A DNA stretch of 64,000 bases from Pelobates cultripes. Its lineage: Eukaryota > Chordata > Amphibia > Anura > Pelobatidae. The notes beneath the pieces are model-generated. The model was not told the origin of the DNA, made no database searches, and saw only the letters and a list, made by a program, of their open reading frames with translations. Positions 1-10,471 of this stretch are shown in pieces. Where the stretch lies: contig OW240916.1 in assembly GCA_933207985.1 (NCBI GenBank), forward strand, positions 138,898,151 to 138,962,150, read 5' to 3'. Numbering within the stretch: the first letter of the stretch is position 1; every line of letters begins with the position of its first letter. Made by a program: the position numbers and the translations under genes.

Positions 1-459
1 CTCTGCATGCTGTTTGCCTAAAAAAAAAAGCAGTCTGCTGACATCAGCAGAAGTGGTAGCCTGATCCAATCACAGTGCGTCCCCACAGGATTGGCCGAGA
101 CTGACAAAGAGGCAGATCAGGGGCACAGCCAGCATGATTCAAACACAGCCCTGGCCAATCAGCATCTCCTCATAGAGATACATTGAATTAATGAATCTCT
201 ATGAGGAAAGTTCAGTGTCTGCATGCAGAGGGAGGAGACACTGAATGTTTGGATGCATTTTAGGCAGCCATGACCCAGGAAGGATCTCTAACAGCTATCT
301 AAGGAGTGGCCAGTGAAGTTATCACTAGGCTGTAATGTAAACACTGCATTTTCTCTGAAAATACAGTGTTTACAGCAAAAAGCCTGAAGGTAATGATTCT
401 ACACACCAGAAGAAATTCAATAAGCTGTAGTTGTTCTGGTGACTATAGTGTCCCTTTAA
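1..459. mobile_element. T2/Kolobok-like MITE, cut by window start
   Basis: Non-coding DNA transposon fragment ending in GACTATAGTGTCCCTTTAA, whose last four bases are the TTAA target at 456-459. A longer copy of the same family lies at 56361-56983 and shares the interior (TGATCCAATCACAGTGC, CTCATAGAGAT and flanks). TTAA target and TTAAAGG termini are the hallmarks of the T2 family described in Xenopus (Kolobok superfamily). No transposase is encoded. Confidence 0.75.
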
Positions 460-619
460 GTGTAAAAAGTCTTAAGAGATGATCTGTCCTGTCTGTCTAC
501 CACAAAACGTTTCATATTTTGAACTCACACTGATATGTAATGTAAATGAATGCATTGTTGATTTTTGTTACACACTGATGTATCACAAGTGATTTGTAAC
601 ACCAATATGTAACACTATT

Positions 620-736
620 TAATGCTTCCCTATAGGGAACCATTGGATTTGCTGAAATCATCAAAAGGGAGGGAGATTAATGCCTAAATAGTAAGCAGAA
701 CACGTTTGTATTCCTAATGCTATAGTGTTCCTTTAA
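620..736. mobile_element. T2-like MITE terminal fragment
   Basis: Ends in GCTATAGTGTTCCTTTAA with TTAA at 733-736, the same type of terminus as the element at 1-459. The other end was not located. The rest of 460-1742 holds no gene or structure that could be supported; it is AT-rich with a short A-run near 1602. Confidence 0.5.
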
Positions 737-1742
737 TGCATGTTATTTTTAATATACATGTGTCAATAATTAGGATAAATTGTAACTGAATTGGCAGTTA
801 CTGTAGTCTTAAGATATGTTTTGTTCTGTCTATGTACTTCAATCCATTTCATGTGTTGTACTTACACAATGTGCATTGTTGAATTGTAACACCTATGTGT
901 ATAACTGTTGAAGACTTGTAATGTAACATAGGCTTGAAAAAAAACTCAAAGGGTTTTGCCAGGTTACTTCTGTGGTGGCTATAATAAAGGCTTACTGAAA
1001 TAATCTAAGGGCATCAAATTCTCTTTATTATTCTTTCTGTTAAAACAGCCACATTAAGAAGGGCTCATCTAGCTAGTTAGTGCATCTGGTGAGATCCAAA
1101 AGTCTACATAATGTCATCCAGAAAAGAGGCCTTCAGATGTCTTGACATATATAGGCATTATTTTATGAACTTGTACAGATTTTGTAGGCAGGACCTTAAG
1201 TTGTGTCTTACATATATTCTTTACATGGAGATGTGTATTTGGCATTGTCTTGAAAAATGTTTTTAACTCAGTCCTCAAAGCACACATACAGTTCAGAAAT
1301 TAGGCACTTCCCAACTCTGTTCAAAAGATGTACTGAAAAAAACTGGTTGATTGGTGATATTTGAGGAATAGATTGGGAACCACTTGTATAAATGAATAGT
1401 CAGCAGACATTCAACACCTAGGCCAGCTTTATTTCTGTCGAGTTGACAGATGTCTTTGTTACCAGTACTTTATGTAGCCTTGTGCTACAACAGACCTCTT
1501 GGTCTCTAACTGATAACTTGCTTACACACTAGCATCACACTCGGCTACATACCTGACTCTAAAATTATCTCTGAGATAAACTAATATACAAGAGGTAGCC
1601 ATAAAAAAAAAAAAAATTACTTGATCCTCAATCCAATGCTGAGGTAAGCAGGGAAAAAGGGTCTAATTAATTTTAATGCAGTTTACATAAAATTAAAGAC
1701 AATTTACTCTAAAATAAATCAAATTTAAAATCTTGTAATTGA

Positions 1743-1916
1743 GGCCTCGATTTCATATTTTTGGATAAGCTTGCAAATTATTTTTTTTAATATTAAAATA
1801 TAAAAAATATATATTACATAAAAATAGATCAATAAATAAAAAAATAACAAAGTATTAAAATATTTAAAAAAATAAAATAATTTTAAAAGCGTATCCAAAA
1901 GTATTAAATTGAGGCC
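1743..1916. mobile_element. Small TIR MITE, superfamily unknown
   Basis: About 174 bp bounded by 25-bp inverted repeats: GGCCTCGATTTCATA... on the left (1743-1767) and its near-complement ending ...TTGAGGCC on the right (1892-1916), with 3 or so mismatches. The interior is almost pure A/T and non-coding. No clear target duplication was seen, so the superfamily is not assigned. Confidence 0.55.
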
Positions 1917-2460
1917 TTAATTTAAAACAATGCATCACATTTAATTCAAAATAAGAAGTTTGCATTTGTATGAATATCTATTTCCAGTTCATGCTGCCAA
2001 AAACAGAAAAGATTCATTCCTCACAGCTTAACATTCAATATATAACTATCACAAGGCACCCAATAAAAACATAAAAAAATATTATATGGTTTAAAAGTTA
2101 GATGAACAGTCTCATATCTCAAAAGTGTTAAATTGTGTTACGTTTTATATTGAACAAAGAAATAAAACGCTAAACCCCATCCGAGGCTCTTAGAAATGAA
2201 ATGCTAGAAAATGAATTCCCCAATAGCCTGCAGTGATTCAGCAATCTATATCTAATATGTCTCTTGTGTTCTATAAAACTTTCAATGCCCCCAAACACGA
2301 AGTCTGTGTTTTGTGAGCTTTGACACCAAATAACAGAATTTAGATGTTTAGCTAAAACCAGTTAAATATTACGCTTCATGCTTTCCAATGCCTTTTAAAA
2401 ATAATTTTCTTGCAAAAATATATGCATGCATGGTTGCTTTATAAAGTACAGTAACACTTA

Positions 2461-2612
2461 CAGGATTATTTACTAAAGTAAAAATTCAAAGTGAAATTCA
2501 AATGTATGCTCTATACAGCCAAACGGAGCATAACTGAGTATTTTCCCATTTTGGCTACTTTGACCTTAAATTTGAAATCCACTTTGAATTCTCACTTTAT
2601 TGAATAACCCTG
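2461..2612. mobile_element. Harbinger-like MITE with TTA target duplication
   Basis: 152-bp element with inverted termini CAGGATTATTTACTAAAGT and (complement of) ACTTTATTGAATAACCCTG. It is flanked on both sides by TTA (2458-2460 and 2613-2615). A 3-bp TTA/TWA duplication is characteristic of PIF/Harbinger elements. A disrupted relative lies at 56237-57105. Confidence 0.7.
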
Positions 2613-2615
2613 TTA

Positions 2616-4873
2616 AAGTTAATAAGTGCATCAAGACCAGAGTAGGCTTAAAGGCACTAATAAAAAAAAATGGAAAAATTACAAAGTTAATCACGTGGCA
2701 GTTGGCCAACACTTGCAAGCCAGCCTGCACAATAAAAAAGTTAATATAAATAATGTCTAAGGGGGTCTGTATGACCTCCCACATTACTATAAGAGAGGTA
2801 TAAAACCTCTCTCATGCTTCTACCCACCATACTGCATGTGGACAGGTCAATGTCCAACCCTTGCCCCTCCTTTAGTAGAAGGCGCTCAATGAAAAACACA
2901 TGGGGGGGGAGGGATTTGTTTTACAAGCATTGGATTTGGGCCCAATTACTATTAGGGTGGGGGGCATAGGTAGGTTTTTTTTATTGTGAATGTGGCTATG
3001 GGCTTGTGGACCCCTAGCCAATTGGTAGCACAATTGGCCCAAACTTATTTAGGGGGCTTGACTATGGAGGGTGGGGCATAAGTGAGGTCTTAAACCTCCT
3101 TTATACTAATATGATGGCCATATTGTATTGTACATCTGGCTCGCACTACTGAAGTTTTTTGTTTTTTGTACAAATTTCCTGCTGGCTGCTAACTCATGTA
3201 ACATCATGTATTCATCAAACTCACAATTAATTAATTGAATTGATTTTGTATTAGTGTGTAACGTCATCTAAAAGAACACATATACGATTGCATAGCATTG
3301 AACTATGTGTCAAAATGTAACAACTGCAGCCTTTATATTATGTGCTTTAGGGTGCCGTCAGGGCAGTAAAGTTGTCTCCTTATTCCTTCCACTTCTGCAA
3401 AAGGTATAAAGAGACTGATGGCACAGTATTCTCATTTCTTTAACAAAAGGAACAATTGTGAGTTTAAAATTCATCAGCGTTACAATGCAGATGGGTACAT
3501 TGAAAGCCTTGTCTAGCTGACTTTCCCTTGGAACTGGCAAAGCAAGACAGAGTCCTTTTGTTTCACTTTGTCTCCATGGTCAAAGTTTCCATTGTTGAGT
3601 TTATGCATTTCTCATTTGAGCTTCATAAAGGTGCAAGATCAAGCTTTCATTTTTTTTTTATTTTTTTTTAAAGAACTCATCTTCTTAATGATCCTATAGG
3701 TCCTATATTATATTCTGACCAATAATAGAATTTAAAAAAAAAAAAAAACTGTTTTCACACAATTACCAATATTCCTATTTGTATGTTGTATTAATTATAG
3801 GCAAACTACAAGGTCCAATTTGGACTTACTTTGCTGTTAAAATTAACCTTTTCAATTATTGTTATATACAACTTAATAAATCACATGCAATTATGAAGAA
3901 TTGTTTACTATAGATTAATTAAATTCCATTACACCAACAACAAACAAACAAATAACAAAACAAACAATAGCTCATTGTATATTAAAATATATGACAATGC
4001 CTTAAATTAGCACACCCGCCAACATTGTGAGTATTATTATTAATATTGTTCAACCTATTGTTAGAGGAAATACATGCATTGTATTAAGATGTGACCTAGA
4101 TTACAATTTTCTGTTAAAAGTTGTTCATAACATTAAGGCAATTAAAAATTATTTTCAGAATTATTTTATTTCTTCAAGGGATAAACTATGCTCATATATA
4201 TTCCATTTCAATAAATATTATGTTTTTAAATATTAAAACAGCAATATGTCAATAGTAAAAGTTCTACTTTTAAAAAGTCATATTACAAATAAATATGTTT
4301 TTCATCCAATATAAAACATGATCGTTTTATTTCAATAATTACATCAACGTGTTTAAATAATTCTCATAAAGAGTTCAAATGTATATTTTGGACCAATAAT
4401 TTTACCCCACATTCGCAGATTTTTTTTACTCTCTCACTCTGCCATTATAAATTATCGTAAATCAATAGATATAAAAATGAAAAAAAATAGCACATGAGGG
4501 AAACGGAAGAAAAAGGTAATAAAATATCATGTACATCATAAAAAATGTTTACATTCAATGTCAATATTTATTCCTGAAGGTGATTATTTTCGAGCCTTCT
4601 TAGCGCTAAATAAAGTTCTCAGCTCTCCAATTTCTTTAGATTTTTTTGACTTGCGTTAAAATTCACCTAGGTAATATTTACTCTTTGTGTAGAAGCCAAA
4701 GTACCATATGCTATGTTTCACATATTTAATTCCCATAAATTGGTAGTTTACAGGGGGAACATAGGAGGTATACTACATTGACCATGTATCATCCTTACCA
4801 TATTTTTTTGTAGACACACGTGTTCCTGTTGGCGTTTAAGGAATTCCTGATTCTACAGGCATTGTATTGTGTG
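2616..4873. other. Intergenic stretch without recognised gene
   Basis: AT-rich, no supported coding exon. 2880-3070 carries a degenerate G-rich repeat (runs of GGGGG with AGGGTGGGGGGCATAGG and TGGACCCCTAGCC) resembling the better preserved copy at 30800-31130. Poly-A/T runs occur near 3650 and 3732. Small ORFs here have random-looking composition and are not annotated. Confidence 0.5.
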
Positions 4874-5133
4874 TGTATTTGTTTGTATATCACTATTCAG
4901 TAAGTTCTGATTACCTTCCTTCTAAAAAAGATTATATATATTTTTTTAAATATTTTTAGAACATCTATGCACAATTATTTGTTAATTAGTATTGTATAAT
5001 ACAATACAATACAAATTAACAAATATATATATATATACTTTGATGTTCTAAAAATATTAAAAAAATATATATATAATCTTTTTTAGAAGGAAGGTAATCA
5101 GAACTTACTGAATAGTGATATACAAACAAATAC
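4874..5133. repeat. Large palindrome, two 92-bp arms
   Basis: The left arm (4874-4965, beginning GTATTTGTTTGTATATCACT) is repeated almost perfectly as its reverse complement at 5042-5133, around a spacer of about 76 bp that contains its own ATACAATACAATACA repeats. Few mismatches are visible, mainly in the AT-rich inner part. The arms contain no known terminal motif or target duplication, so this looks like a snap-back duplication or a foldback element rather than an ordinary MITE. Confidence 0.8.
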
Positions 5134-5829
5134 AATCAAAGGAAATGACATTAATGTACAAAGACTATATTTTATAAAATAGAAAAAAAATTGCATGGTG
5201 GATGTATAGTAGTAAAATATAAATTGAAATTGGTTTTGTTGTTCACCCTAAATACGTTTAATAAAAGCAATACAATTTAAAGTGCCTTCTAATATTATTA
5301 TAAATAAGTCATCAACCAAGCCTAGCAGTGAACTAGGAGTAAAATTTGGGACTTATTTTTCTAAAGTTTTTTATGCTTCATGCTAATAAAAGCAAGGTAA
5401 GGGAAGGGAAGGTCCTTCAACAAAGACCCATGAGTAAAGAGTCATTACATACTGTGAGGGCCAGAGGTGTATATAATGACTAGATATGAGTGTAATCACA
5501 TTAGTAAAGAAAAAAGCTTTACTAGTGTGGAACAATTGTGCACCTTAAAGGAGTATGCATGTTTGCATCATGTAATCATAAATACGTGAACAGAAGTAAC
5601 CTCAAAATGTAACTGGGTGGATTTGACAAACTTGCAAAACGTGTTGCAGGAAAGTGTGGAGAGAGTGTAGAAGTCAACAAGATAAGAAAATTATCTACCA
5701 GAAAGAAGAAAGGCAGATTGTGGAACAGTGTTGTGTGCATGGTGTGTACCCAGCAAAAAAAATTAAAAAAATATACAAATTATAGTGCAGAACATGATAT
5801 TACATTATTAAAAATAATAACGATAAATA
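5134..5829. other. Intergenic stretch, nothing recognised
   Basis: AT-rich sequence without supported exon, repeat boundary or structural RNA. Confidence 0.4.
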
Positions 5830-6365
5830 AGTGACATGCCCACTTACACTCTTCAGAGTCCAATCTTGGCTTGTTATACACATTTACAATTGTATCTACT
5901 TGGAAAGATCTCCATAAAATGGCAAAGCAGTGTCCACAGCCCATATGTACCATATACAATGTCTACTCACATTTATAAGAGTCCAAATTCAGCTCTTTAT
6001 ACTGTGTACCATATTAATTTTTATACCATCAGTAAACGTAGATTGTTCACATGTAGTACCTCAAACAATAGAAGGAGTACTCCGACCGGGTTTATAATCA
6101 TAAGGAGGGAGAAGCCACAGGTAAAAAGTAAACTTGACACATTTATTTGTGTAAAGAATAAATAAAAAGGCTTACAACCAATATGCCTAAAAAAAAACCA
6201 AACAAACAAGGAGCGGGTAAGATAAAGTGCAGCCATATCTGCATGTATAGCCAATGTTCACCATCAACCACATGGTGTCGCCATTCATATGCCATCTACT
6301 CCACCTCCGATGATGCGTTTTTCACTTATTGGTGCTTCTTCAGATCAATGGTTTCTCTCATTTTT
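5830..6365 (-). repeat. Retroelement-like interspersed repeat (repeat X relative)
   Basis: Contains internal sub-repeats of the type CACTTACACTCTTCAGAGTCCAATCTTGG / CATTTATAAGAGTCCAAATTCAGC, split here by other bases, that recall repeat X at 31187 and 46121. On the minus strand its start carries a hammerhead-like fold (6304-6351). This architecture recalls the pseudo-LTR of Penelope-like elements, but no reverse transcriptase or GIY-YIG domain is present, so the family is not proven. Confidence 0.4.
6304..6351 (-). ncRNA. Hammerhead ribozyme-like motif, core intact
   Basis: On the minus strand the order is: stem I 5' strand CCATTGAT, core CTGAAGA (fits CUGANGA), short stem II AGC / GT around loop ACCAATAA, core GAA, a minimal stem III (A...T around AACGCA), then C at the cleavage position, and stem I 3' strand ATCGGAGG. 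Stem I pairs 7 of 8 positions including two G-U pairs. The invariant core positions are all present. Stem II and III are very short, as in retroelement hammerheads that act as dimers. Activity is not known. Confidence 0.5.
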
Positions 6366-7241
6366 TTATATATACTTTGTGATCAAATAGGAACCTCATA
6401 TATACATATTAGAAAAAATAAAAAACTCCCTGCCGGACAAAGCGTAACCTTAAAAATGCCATAAAAAACTGCCAATTAAACTTTGTATAAAAACATACAC
6501 ATGTATCAAAATAATACAAAAAAAAGCATAAACAGAACAATATTAATATAATTTTTTTTTTACCTTCTTTATTTTGTAGTGCATAGTTGTGACACAGTTG
6601 TGTCAATGGAACAGTGATATATCGAGACTAGTAGAGAAGATCATAACGTCATGTATGCAGCACCATTTAAAAATTTTTTTTTTTCGTAACTCAATAATTA
6701 TCAAAGACGTACCCGAGTTATAACTCAGAAACAAAATATTTAGGCCAAGACACCAGGAAAACTAAGTAGGTGTCAGCCCACATGTGCCCACGTGTGTGTC
6801 ACAGCATTGCGTGCAATGGTACTAAGTGAAGTTCGGGCTAGAATACATGTAAGAGGTAGTCAACACACAGGATTGTACTACTGTTAAAAAAACTAGAAGT
6901 ATCTGCCAGGTGGTGTAAGAGAAAAATATGACGAGGCGTAGCACGTGGACTCTTGTTCTCATATACATTTTTTTAAGCACACTCATAAAAATATTAAAAA
7001 AAACCAATTTTTTTATATAAAGAAAAAATAACTCCATATGCACACTTAACTAAAATAGTGTCTGCAGATATTTAAATTTAAACAGGCCCTGGAATAGTTG
7101 GCCTGGACTTCCAAATATTTTTATAAATGAAACCAAGAGACTGCACTCACCTAAACATGCATACATTATAAGGGTCTGTTGGGGCTAATTCATACAACAT
7201 ACAAGATCTAAATTAAAATTTCTAAAGACAGCTGATGTGTA
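6366..7241. other. Intergenic stretch, nothing recognised
   Basis: AT-rich with poly-A/T runs near 6548 and 6673. Open frames are short and show no domain signature. Confidence 0.4.
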
Positions 7242-7694
7242 CAGGGCCGGACTGGGAGAAAAATTCGGCCCGGGCATTTTTTTAACACAGCGGCCCACTA
7301 AAAAGGGGGCGGGGCAGAGGAGGTGTGTTTTGTCATCATCAATGACAAACATGCCTCCTCTCAAAGTGAGCATGTTGGTTCAATGCTCTTCCAGGGCAGA
7401 CCATGCGCAGAGCTCTGATGAAGAGCTCTAGCATGAGAAAAAAGTCCTGTATTTGTTCTGCACAGTGCAAGCAAATTTAATAACATGCTTGCACTGTGTT
7501 TTCTTGCAACTTGTTTCTGGTGTCTCTATAAATGGATACCAGGAGACAAAAGGGCCAGGAAAGAGTATTGTGCATGTGTTTGGAGCCTGCTTGTGGTATT
7601 GCGTGTGTGTAGAGTGAGCTGGTCGCGGTGTGGTATTGTGTAATAAGGTCGGTTTTAGTCGTGTTGTGTTTGTGGTGTAATGTGATGCATATGT

Positions 7695-8101
7695 GGCTCA
7701 GGGACCCCCTCCCGCCCGGCTCTGGAAAGGGGTTAAAACTTTTTCCAGCGCCGGGCGGGAAGCCCTCCTCCTCCGATCCGCCCCGTCGGCTGAATGCGCA
7801 CGCGCGGCAAGAGCTGCACGCGCATTCAGCCGGTCGCATTGTAAAGCATTTATAATGCTTTCCTATGGACGCTTGCGTGCTCTCACTGTGATTTTCACAG
7901 TGAAAAGCACGCAAGCACCTCTAGCGGCTGTCAATGAGACAGCTGCTAGAGGTTTTGGGGGAAGGCTTAACCCATTGATAAACATAGCAGTTTCTCTGAA
8001 ACTGCTATGTTTATAAAACAATGGGTTAACCCTAGAAGGACCTGGCACCAAGACCACTTCATTAAGCTGAAGTGGTCTGGGTGGCTAGAGTGGTCCTTTA
8101 A
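7695..8101 (-). mobile_element. T2-like MITE, second family, partial and inverted
   Basis: Runs in reverse relative to the complete copy at 12404-12881 and ends in GAGTGGTCCTTTAA with TTAA at 8098-8101. Shared blocks include AAACATAGCAGTTTCTCTGA, GACAGC near the centre and the CCGGGCGGG-rich part. The GT minisatellite begins directly after it. Confidence 0.7.
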
Positions 8102-8106
8102 GAGTG

Positions 8107-8115
<9 letters not shown>

Positions 8116-8168
<53 letters not shown>
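8116..8168. repeat. (AT)n microsatellite
   Basis: Uninterrupted TA dinucleotides between GTGTGTGTGT and TTTGGAAGTATG. Confidence 0.95.
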
Positions 8169-8169
<1 letters not shown>

Positions 8170-8171
<2 letters not shown>

Positions 8172-9935
8172 GAAGTATGTGTGTGGTGCAGTGTGTTGGG
8201 GGGGTTCTGTGTGTATGTGAGGGTGCGGTGTGTGTGTGTGAGGGGTGCGGTGTGAGTGATGGGTGTGAGAGTGCCGTGTGTGAGGGTGCCGTGTGTGAGG
8301 GTGCAGTGTGAGAGTGCTGTGTGAGAGAGTGCTCTGTGAGAGTGCTGTGAGAGAGTGCAGTGAGTGTGATGGGTGTGAGGGTGCTGTGAGAGAGTGCTGT
8401 GTGTGTGAAAGTGCTGTGTGTGTGAGAGTGCTGTGAGAGTGCTGAGAGTGTGATGGGTGCGAGAGTGTTGTGTGAGAGAGTGCTGTGTGTGATGGGTGTG
8501 AGAGTGCTGTGTGTGATGGGTGAGAGAGTGCTGTGTGTAATGTGTGAGAGAGTGCTGTGTGTAATGTGTGAGAGAGTGCTGTGTGTGATGGGTGAGAGTG
8601 ATGTGTGTGATGGGTGAGAGTGCTGTGTGTGATGGGTGTGAGTGCTGTGTGAGAGAGTGCTGTGTGTGATGGGTGTGAGAGTGCTGTGTGTGATGGGTGT
8701 GAGAGTGCTGTGTGTGATGGGTGTGAGAGTGCTGTGTGTAATGTGTGAGAGAGTGCTGTGTGTGATGGGTGTGAGAGTGCTGTGTGTGATGGGTGTGAGA
8801 GTGCTGTGTGTAATGTGTGAGAGAGTGCTGTGTGTAATGTGTGAGAGAGTGCTGTGTGTGATGGGTGTGAGAGTGCTGTGTGTGATGGGTGTGAGAGTGC
8901 TGTGTGTGATGTGTGAGAGAGTGCTGTGTGTAATGTGTGAGAGAGTGCTGTGTGTGATGGGTGTGAGAGTGCTGTGTGTGATGGGTGTGAGAGTGCTGTG
9001 TGTAATGTGTGAGAGAGTGCTGTGTGTGATGGGTGTGAGAGTGCTGTGTGTGATGGGTGTGAGAGTGCTGTGTGTAATGTGTGAGAGAGTGCTGTGTGTG
9101 ATGGGTGTGAGAGTGCTGTGTGTAATGTGTGAGAGAGTGCTGTGTGTGATGGGTGTGAGAGTGCTGTGTGTAATGTGTGAGAGAGTGCTGTGTGTGATGG
9201 GTGTGAGAGTGCTGTGTGCGTGATGGGTGTGAGAGTGCTGTGTGTAATGTGTGAGAGAGTGCTGTGTGTACGTGTGAGGAGTGCTGTGTGTGTGATGGGT
9301 GTGAGAGTGCTGTGTGATGGGTGTGAGAGTGCTGTGTGTAATGTGTGAGAGTATGTGTGATGGGTGTGAGAGTGGGGCTGTGTGTGATGGGTGTGGAGGA
9401 GTGCTGTGTGTGATGGGTGTGAGAGTGCTGTGTGTAATGTGTGAGAGTGCTGTGTGTAATGTGTGAGAGAGTGCTGTGTGTGTGATGGGTGTGAGAGCGT
9501 CAGTGTGATGGGTGTGAGAGTGTGTGTGATGGGTGTGAGAGTGCCGTGTAAATGCGTGAGAAAGAGTGCTGCAAAGTGATGGTGTGAGAGTGCTGTGTGT
9601 GATGGGTGAGAGAGTGCTGTGTGTGATGGGTGAGAGAGTGCTGTGTGTGATGGGTGTGAGAGTGATGTGTGTAATGTGTGTGATGGGTGTGAGTGTTGTG
9701 TGAGAGAGTGCTGTGTGTGATGGGTGCGAGAGTGCTGTGTGTGATGGGTGAGAGAGTGCTGTGTGTGATGGGTGAGAGTGCTGTGTGAGAGAGTGCTGTG
9801 TGTAATGTGTGAGAGAGTGCTGTGTGTGATGGGTGTGAGAGTGCTGTGTGTAATGTGTGAGAGAGTGCTGTGTGTGATGGGTGTGAGAGTGCTGTGTGTG
9901 ATGGGTGTGAGAGTGCTGTATAAATGTTATTGTGT
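8170..9935. repeat. GT-rich minisatellite, 24-bp unit in two variants
   Basis: About 1.7 kb of tandem units of 24 bp. One variant contains GTGATGGGTGTGAGA and the other GTAATGTGTGAGAGA, both followed by GTGCTGTGT. The variants alternate irregularly at 8640-9230, then the array degenerates towards both ends. Because 24 is a multiple of three, frames stay open for hundreds of codons on both strands (His/Thr/Ser-rich on minus, Cys/Val/Arg-rich on plus). These frames are not genes. Confidence 0.95.
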
Positions 9936-10076
9936 GTGTGGGGGGGGTTATATAAAAATTTATTTTTTTTTTAAAAACAGTCATTATTCCTTCTTACCTT
10001 TAGCCTGGGAGATGGGGGGGGGACCGGCACGCTGGCACCTGGCAGGCGGGGTGGCGGGGTTCCCTGGTGGTCCTTC

Positions 10077-10165
10077 TCCGCCGGGCTCCTCTCGCGAGAT
10101 CCGGTCGTTGCCATGGCAACGCGCCGGATCTCGCGAGAGGAGCCCGGCGGAGCTGCAAATTAGAG
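10077..10165. promoter_or_regulatory. GC-rich palindrome with two TCTCGCGAGA and an X-box
   Basis: The stem GGGCTCCTCTCGCGAGATCC and its complement enclose GTTGCCATGGCAAC (10107-10120). TCTCGCGAGA occurs at 10090-10099 and 10129-10138; this decamer is the known BANP-bound CpG-island promoter motif. GTTGCCATGGCAAC is a full palindromic RFX (X-box/EF-C) site. Whether either is bound here is inference. Confidence 0.6.
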
Positions 10166-10428
10166 CTCCGCCGGGTCCTCTCTCCAGCCTGGCTGGCTCC
10201 CTTCCTCCCCGCCGGCGGCCGCATGTGGGCTGGTGAGAGAGAGCTTTGATCTCCCCACCGGCCCGTCGTGGCAAACAGCGGGGCCGGCGCTGGGAGAGTG
10301 CCGGCCCTGCATAGACCGGCAGGGGAGATCCTGCGGCCTCGGCCCCACGGCCACCGCGGCCCACCGGGCATTTGCCCGGTGTGCCCGATGGCCAGTCCGG
10401 GCCTGCCACCATAGCCTTTTTGGTTTTT

Positions 10429-10467
<39 letters not shown>
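10429..10467. repeat. (CA)n microsatellite
   Basis: Uninterrupted CA dinucleotides. They generate Cys-Val frames on the opposite strand that are not coding. Confidence 0.95.

Positions 10468-10471
<4 letters not shown>

Larger units (their letters stand above)
7242..10405. mobile_element. hAT-like non-autonomous element with minisatellite core
   Basis: Left end CAGGGCCGGACTGGGAGAAA (7242) and right end, read in complement, CAGGCCCGGACTGGCCATCG (10405) are inverted termini of the CAGGSCCGGACTGG type seen in hAT families. The interior holds an inverted T2-like MITE piece, an AT microsatellite, the 24-bp GT-rich minisatellite and a GC-rich palindrome. The flanking 8-mers (GATGTGTA and CCACCATA) do not match, so the two ends may come from different copies. 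No transposase. A degraded copy of the left end is at about 41876. Confidence 0.5.

Noticed and set aside
4027..4236. 69-codon AT-rich frame
   Set aside because: Random-looking hydrophobic/Asn/Lys composition in AT-rich DNA with no exon signals.
8170..9935. CRISPR-like look of regular short repeats
   Set aside because: There are no unique spacers; units are contiguous variants of each other in a vertebrate genome.
8098..9984. 628-codon His/Thr/Ser-rich open frame on the minus strand, and Cys/Val frames on the plus strand
   Set aside because: Entirely within a 24-bp minisatellite; the unit length is a multiple of three so frames stay open by arithmetic.
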